64,000 nt of DNA from contig NZ_RZOY02000013.1 in the NCBI RefSeq assembly GCF_004022705.2, forward strand, positions 161,541 to 225,540, in the 5' to 3' direction. A program made the translations under genes and the position numbers. The notes under the pieces were generated by a model. It was not told where the DNA came from, did not search any database, and saw nothing but the letters and a program-made list of their open reading frames with translations. The stretch comes from Mesorhizobium sp. M2D.F.Ca.ET.226.01.1.1. GTDB lineage: Bacteria > Pseudomonadota > Alphaproteobacteria > Rhizobiales > Rhizobiaceae. Of this stretch, positions 60,957-64,000 are shown in pieces (position 1 is the first letter of the stretch; each line of letters starts with the position of its first letter).

Positions 60957-61955
60957 TCAGGCGTCGGGTGGCAGGCGGTGGCGCTTGCGGTCGGCGCCGA
61001 GCCCCGTCGCCTCGAGGAGGCCCTTGCGCTTGGCGTCGTAATAATAACCGGTCTGGTAGAGCGTGTCGGCCCGCTTGGCGTTGCCGCCCGAAACCAGCCA
61101 GGCGCCGCGCAAATATTTCACCGCGTATTTGAGGTTGGTCTCGGCGTCGAACAGGCCCGTCGCCGGTCCGTCATAGCCCATGCCGCGCGCCGTCGCGTGC
61201 TTGATCTGCATCAGTCCCCAATGGCCATGATTGTAGGCTTTCGGGTTGAAGGTGCTCTCGCGGTTGACGACATGGCGCACCAGATCCACCGGCACTTCAT
61301 AGATCGCCGAATATTTCTCGATCAGCCGCTCGATCTCGCCACGCGGGCCGCTGGCGTGCTGCTCTGGCTGGCCGGGTGCCGCCAGCAGAGCCGGGTTGTC
61401 CGGCGCCATGTAGGCGACCTGCTGGACGCCCGGCATCGGGGCGATTTTCGCCGTCTGGCCGGTGACCGGCATGGCAACGCCCGCGGTCGTGTAGACCGCC
61501 TGCTTGATGGACCCCGCTTGCTTTATGGATCCTGGACCGGTCGGCGAGCCGCCCGCCGTCAGCACCGGCGGCGGCGGGAATTGGCCGGCCATCGGCGTCG
61601 AGCCGGCGAAAGCTGCCGGCTGCGCCGGCAAGGCAGCGCCCGGCTGGACGGGCGGCGGCAAAAGCGCGCTTTGAGTCGCCAGCGTGGTTTGCGTCGCGGG
61701 GGCGCCCGGCGGCGTCGCCAGCGCAACAGCATCGCCGGTCAGGGCCGCGGTCTGCACCTGCGCTAGACCGGAAGGCTCCGGCAGCACGGCCACCGTTTCG
61801 GGTAGTGCAAGCGTCGGCGTATCGTCCGCGACGACAGGCGTCGAAGCCGCCGCAAGCGCGGGCGCGGCCTTCATCTGCGAGGTCGAGGTGCAACCGCTGA
61901 GACCGGCTGCCGCGATGAGCACGCCGACCGCGGTGATTGTGATTTTAGCTGGCAA
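60957..61955 (-). CDS. lipoprotein lytic transglycosylase (SLT family)
   Basis: Encodes 332 residues from a TTG at 61955, giving MPAKITITAVGVLIAAAGLS then GC, a lipoprotein signal with lipobox LSGC; ATG 62069 is an alternative with a long charged N-terminus. Residues about 30-190 are a Pro/Ala-rich linker. The catalytic domain has VVNRESTFNPKAYNHGHWGL (Glu catalytic) followed by MQIKHATARGMG and NLKYAVKYLRGAW, the family 1 SLT pattern. It cleaves the glycan strands of peptidoglycan. Divergent from ogt. Confidence 0.87.
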   Translation of the reverse strand: MPAKITITAVGVLIAAAGLSGCTSTSQMKAAPALAAASTPVVADDTPTLALPETVAVLPEPSGLAQVQTAALTGDAVALATPPGAPATQTTLATQSALLPPPVQPGAALPAQPAAFAGSTPMAGQFPPPPVLTAGGSPTGPGSIKQAGSIKQAVYTTAGVAMPVTGQTAKIAPMPGVQQVAYMAPDNPALLAAPGQPEQHASGPRGEIERLIEKYSAIYEVPVDLVRHVVNRESTFNPKAYNHGHWGLMQIKHATARGMGYDGPATGLFDAETNLKYAVKYLRGAWLVSGGNAKRADTLYQTGYYYDAKRKGLLEATGLGADRKRHRLPPDA

Positions 61956-62120
61956 GCCGTGCGGGTCCGGTTTGTCGGTTGTTAAGAAGTCCTTACACCA
62001 GCGATTCACACCCGGCAATCGGGGCGGGTAGGCGGTTTTCGGGTGGCGACAACAGGGCGGAAGTGCCATATTGTTCTGGATATGTACTCGTTTTTCGCCG
62101 TTTTTCGGAAGGAATACGCC

Positions 62121-62690
62121 ATGAAACCCACATTTGAGATCACGGCCGGCCACGCGGTGTTAGAAACAGTGATCGGCTTCATGGGCATCGCCTGGAGCGA
62201 GAAGGGCCTGATCCGGCTTTGCCTGCCGGAGCGCAGCCGCGAGGCGGTCGAGCGCCGACTGCTTCGCCATCCTCGCGTCTCGGCCTCGACGAACCAGCCA
62301 TCCTGGGTGGTCGATCTGATTGCCTCGATCAAGGCCTATACGGCCGGCGAGGACGTCGACTTCTCCGGCGTGCCGGTCGATCTCGACGGCGTCGACGATT
62401 TCCGCCTGGCCATCTACGACGCGGCGCGCAAGCTCCGCTTCGGAGAGACCACCACCTATGGCGAGTTGGCGAAGCGCGCCGGCCATGCCGGCCTGCCGCG
62501 CGAGACGGGCGCGGCACTTGGCGCCAACCCGGTGCCGCTGGTCATTCCGTGCCATCGCATCCTCGCCGCTGGCGGCAAGATCGGCGGTTTCTCGGCGCCG
62601 GGCGGCTCGGCCACCAAGGAAAAGATGCTGGCCATGGAAGGCGTTCGCGTCGGCCCGGCACCGGCCGCGCAGGCCTCGTTCGGTTTCTGA
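62121..62690 (+). CDS. ogt: methylated-DNA-[protein]-cysteine S-methyltransferase
   Basis: Encodes 189 residues from ATG 62121, after AAGGA. The active site is NPVPLVIPCHRILAAGGKIG with Cys144, and the DNA-binding helix has TTYGELAKRAGHAGLPRETG then AALGANP. It transfers alkyl groups from O6-alkylguanine and O4-alkylthymine to itself. The usual Asn/Arg finger is in the expected place. The C-terminus is extended by 15 residues. Confidence 0.93.
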   Translation: MKPTFEITAGHAVLETVIGFMGIAWSEKGLIRLCLPERSREAVERRLLRHPRVSASTNQPSWVVDLIASIKAYTAGEDVDFSGVPVDLDGVDDFRLAIYDAARKLRFGETTTYGELAKRAGHAGLPRETGAALGANPVPLVIPCHRILAAGGKIGGFSAPGGSATKEKMLAMEGVRVGPAPAAQASFGF

Positions 62691-62705
62691 GATTTCACCG
62701 GACTG

Positions 62706-63035
62706 TCAGTGCCGGCGCGGGAAAAATCGCCGGCGGAAATGCTCGAAGTCCGGCCGCTTGCAGACATAGACGGCACAGGATTTGGTGTCGGCGCTGGGCA
62801 CATAAGCCCGTGATCTCACCTCGCCCATGTTGCAGAAGCGCTCGTCGCGCACATAACGGTCGTAGAGCGGAAGACCCGGCACGCGCGTCGACTGATAGCG
62901 CAGGATGACGGCGCCCTGTCTGGCGATCGTCGCCTGCACCCGGTCGCAGCTCATGCGCGTCGGATCGTAACGCGACACCGCCTGCGCCTCGGCGGCGACC
63001 AGCAAGAAACACGCGGCAAGCACAATGGTCTTCAT
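62706..63035 (-). CDS. small exported Cys-containing protein
   Basis: Encodes 109 residues from ATG 63035, after AAGGAAGGG. Residues 1-19 form a signal peptide (LLVAAEAQA). The mature part reads SRYDPTRMSCDRVQATIARQ then GAVILRYQSTRVPGLPLYDR, YVRDERFCNMGEVRSRAYVP and CAVYVCKRP, with four Cys that could form two disulfides. The pattern occurs in other rhizobial exported proteins of unknown function. It ends 15 bases after the ogt stop, convergent. Confidence 0.8.
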   Translation of the reverse strand: MKTIVLAACFLLVAAEAQAVSRYDPTRMSCDRVQATIARQGAVILRYQSTRVPGLPLYDRYVRDERFCNMGEVRSRAYVPSADTKSCAVYVCKRPDFEHFRRRFFPRRH

Positions 63036-63149
63036 GGTTCCCTTCCTTGGAACGGCAAGCATCTCATCCCTCCACAACGCGCGGCCGCTGTCAAAACGTC
63101 CATTGCCTTCGGCGGGGACGACGTGCCGGTGGCGCCTCAAGCAACCCGT

Positions 63150-63178
63150 CTTGTTTTCTCGCTCAAACTATCCTATAT
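63150..63178 (+). promoter_or_regulatory. sigma-70 promoter of cspA
   Basis: CTTGTT (63150-63155), exactly 17 bases, CTATAT (63173-63178), close to the rhizobial CTTGAC-N17-CTATAT consensus. Transcription would start near 63185, giving a leader of about 125 nt before ATG 63310, typical of cold-shock mRNAs. Confidence 0.75.
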
Positions 63179-63309
63179 CCGCTGCATTGAATTTGGCCGA
63201 TCGATCGGGCCGCGATCTTCGCGTTTGCTGACGTCTATCTCCAAAATTTCGATACCGCCGGCCGGACGTTGGTCAGGTCAAACTAAAGCAAATGTGAAGG
63301 GCATTCTAA

Positions 63310-63522
63310 ATGGCAACTGGTACGGTCAAGTGGTTCAACGCCACCAAGGGCTACGGCTTCATCCAGCCTGACAATGGCGGCGCGGACGTTTTCGTCCACA
63401 TCTCCGCTGTCGAGCGCGCTGGCATGACGAGCCTGGCTGAAGGCCAGAAAATCAACTTCGAGATCGAGCAGGACCGCCGCACCGGCAAGTCCGCTGCTGG
63501 GTCTCTGAGCAAGGCAGCCTGA
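63310..63522 (+). CDS. cspA: cold-shock protein, CspA family
   Basis: Encodes 70 residues. KWFNATKGYGFIQPDNGGAD (RNP1 KGYGFI) and VFVHISAVERAG (RNP2 VFVHI) are the RNA-binding motifs of the five-stranded CSD barrel. It binds single-stranded RNA or DNA and melts structures at low temperature. The long leader fits post-transcriptional control. The stop is followed by about 220 bases before a terminator. Confidence 0.96.
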   Translation: MATGTVKWFNATKGYGFIQPDNGGADVFVHISAVERAGMTSLAEGQKINFEIEQDRRTGKSAAGSLSKAA

Positions 63523-63740
63523 TTTGGCTTAAGCATTTTTGCGGCAAAGCATAGCGCTTGGTGCTGCGAAGGTGCGATTGAGTAAAGGCGCGCGCCGGAC
63601 GAAGGTTCGGGGCGCGCGGCAAGTCACGGATGTACTGACGGTCGCGCGAGAAGCGCGCCGGAGCGAAAAGACCCGACAAGCTGGAACAGCAGATAGCTGC
63701 CAGCCCGGACTTGACGCTCCCGATCAGGCTACCGACAGAG
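63523..63740. other. cspA 3' region without confirmed gene
   Basis: Between the cspA stop and the terminator there are GC-rich dyads, for example GGCGCGCGCCGGAC ... GGGGCGCGCGG around 63586-63619. Open frames here read into the terminator and have no ribosome site. It may be a long 3' UTR or an sRNA. Confidence 0.4.
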
Positions 63741-63766
63741 GAAGGCGGGCATTGCCCGCCTTTTTT
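63741..63766 (+). terminator. terminator downstream of cspA
   Basis: AGGCGGGCA, one base, TGCCCGCCT at 63742-63760, followed by TTTTTT. Confidence 0.9.
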
Positions 63767-63812
63767 GTTGTCTGGAATTTGGGTGAAGCTGTTTTCTTCT
63801 CCCCGTTCACGG

Positions 63813-64000
63813 CAGGGGAATCGCATATGGGTTTTTGGGACTTGAAGTTGGCTTGAGAAGCGATTCTTTGGGCAGGCAGTCGAATTGAGGAGAGACTGCC
63901 ATTTCGAGCCTTGAGAGCTATTTCGGCGCGCTGCCCGATCCGCGCGCTGGCAACGCCACGCATCGGCTTGGCGACCTGATCGTGATGATGATCGCCGCAA
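63813..64000 (+). mobile_element. ISAs1-family insertion sequence, left end (cut by window)
   Basis: From about 63901 the frame reads SSLESYFGALPDPRAGNATH then RLGDLIVMMIAA, the N-terminal DDE_Tnp_1-associated domain of ISAs1 transposases (yFxxLpDpR...rHxLxDlL). No ATG starts it; ATT at 63901 after GAGGAGA is the likely initiation codon. The transposase runs past the window end. The element's left end may be CAGGGGAATCGCA at 63813; the right end and target duplication are out of view. Confidence 0.8.

Noticed and set aside
63539..63856. A 105-codon ORF after cspA.
   Set aside because: It runs through the terminator hairpin and into the IS end, with no ribosome site or recognisable motif.

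Overview
The window looks like a chromosomal segment of a high-GC alphaproteobacterium of the order Hyphomicrobiales, most likely Mesorhizobium or a close relative. The basis is the combination of a dnaG-rpoD pair, a GatB/YqeY gene divergent from carA with carB far away, an mntR/mntH pair, genes resembling the trehalose transporter thuEFG, a cspA promoter of the rhizobial CTTGAC-N17-CTATAT type, and several kinds of short intergenic palindromes of the sort common in rhizobia. The genus is an inference; no rRNA is present.

Layout. 1-1506: end of a probable integrated island, with an FAD oxidoreductase cut by the window edge, a frameshifted tyrosine-integrase remnant and the tRNA-Ile(CAU) it abuts. 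1700-7100: envelope genes (SIMPL protein, small exported protein, YcgN-type protein, a 777-residue OmpA protein with a Q/K-rich repeat region, YqhA). 7100-10700: an HSDL2-like SDR, a LuxR regulator co-transcribed with a protease-like protein that has lost its catalytic triad, and a divergent intact cytoplasmic trypsin/PDZ protease. 10700-19600: small metabolic genes mostly paired with their own regulators (VOC/TetR, azoreductase/LysR, PspA-YiaA/TetR, PadR), several with visible palindromic operators. 19700-24200: rpoD and dnaG. 24500-30300: Na/Pi transporter, DUF2061, MFS, MocR/DUF983, GNAT. 30300-36700: a frameshifted DnaB-like helicase, a YkuD_2 protein, GatB/YqeY, carA, a TetA-type MFS pump and a YpfJ-type metallopeptidase. 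37100-39300: mntR and mntH. 39300-48250: methyltransferase, RibD-like reductase, GST, LysR/LysE, SDR/MarR, MFS, ArsR with a phosphoesterase, SH3 protein. 48470-51975: carB. 51980-53830: a visibly AT-rich two-gene cassette (FRG protein plus DUF262 protein), the clearest accessory insertion and the best candidate for an undescribed system, possibly defence-related. 54000-63500: RidA, DUF4142, DUF899, a free-standing phage-head-type domain, the thuEFG-like ABC operon without its ATPase, an orphan T4 gp19-type tube protein, lytic transglycosylase, Ogt and CspA. 63813-64000: left end of an ISAs1-family insertion sequence, cut by the window edge.

Several units recur in the same form: a regulator divergent from its target with one to three palindromes between them. 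Housekeeping genes (carA, carB, rpoD, dnaG, mntH) are intact. Decay is limited to an integrase, one ABC permease remnant and one helicase. Intergenic spaces hold at least six kinds of repeat or long stem-loop.
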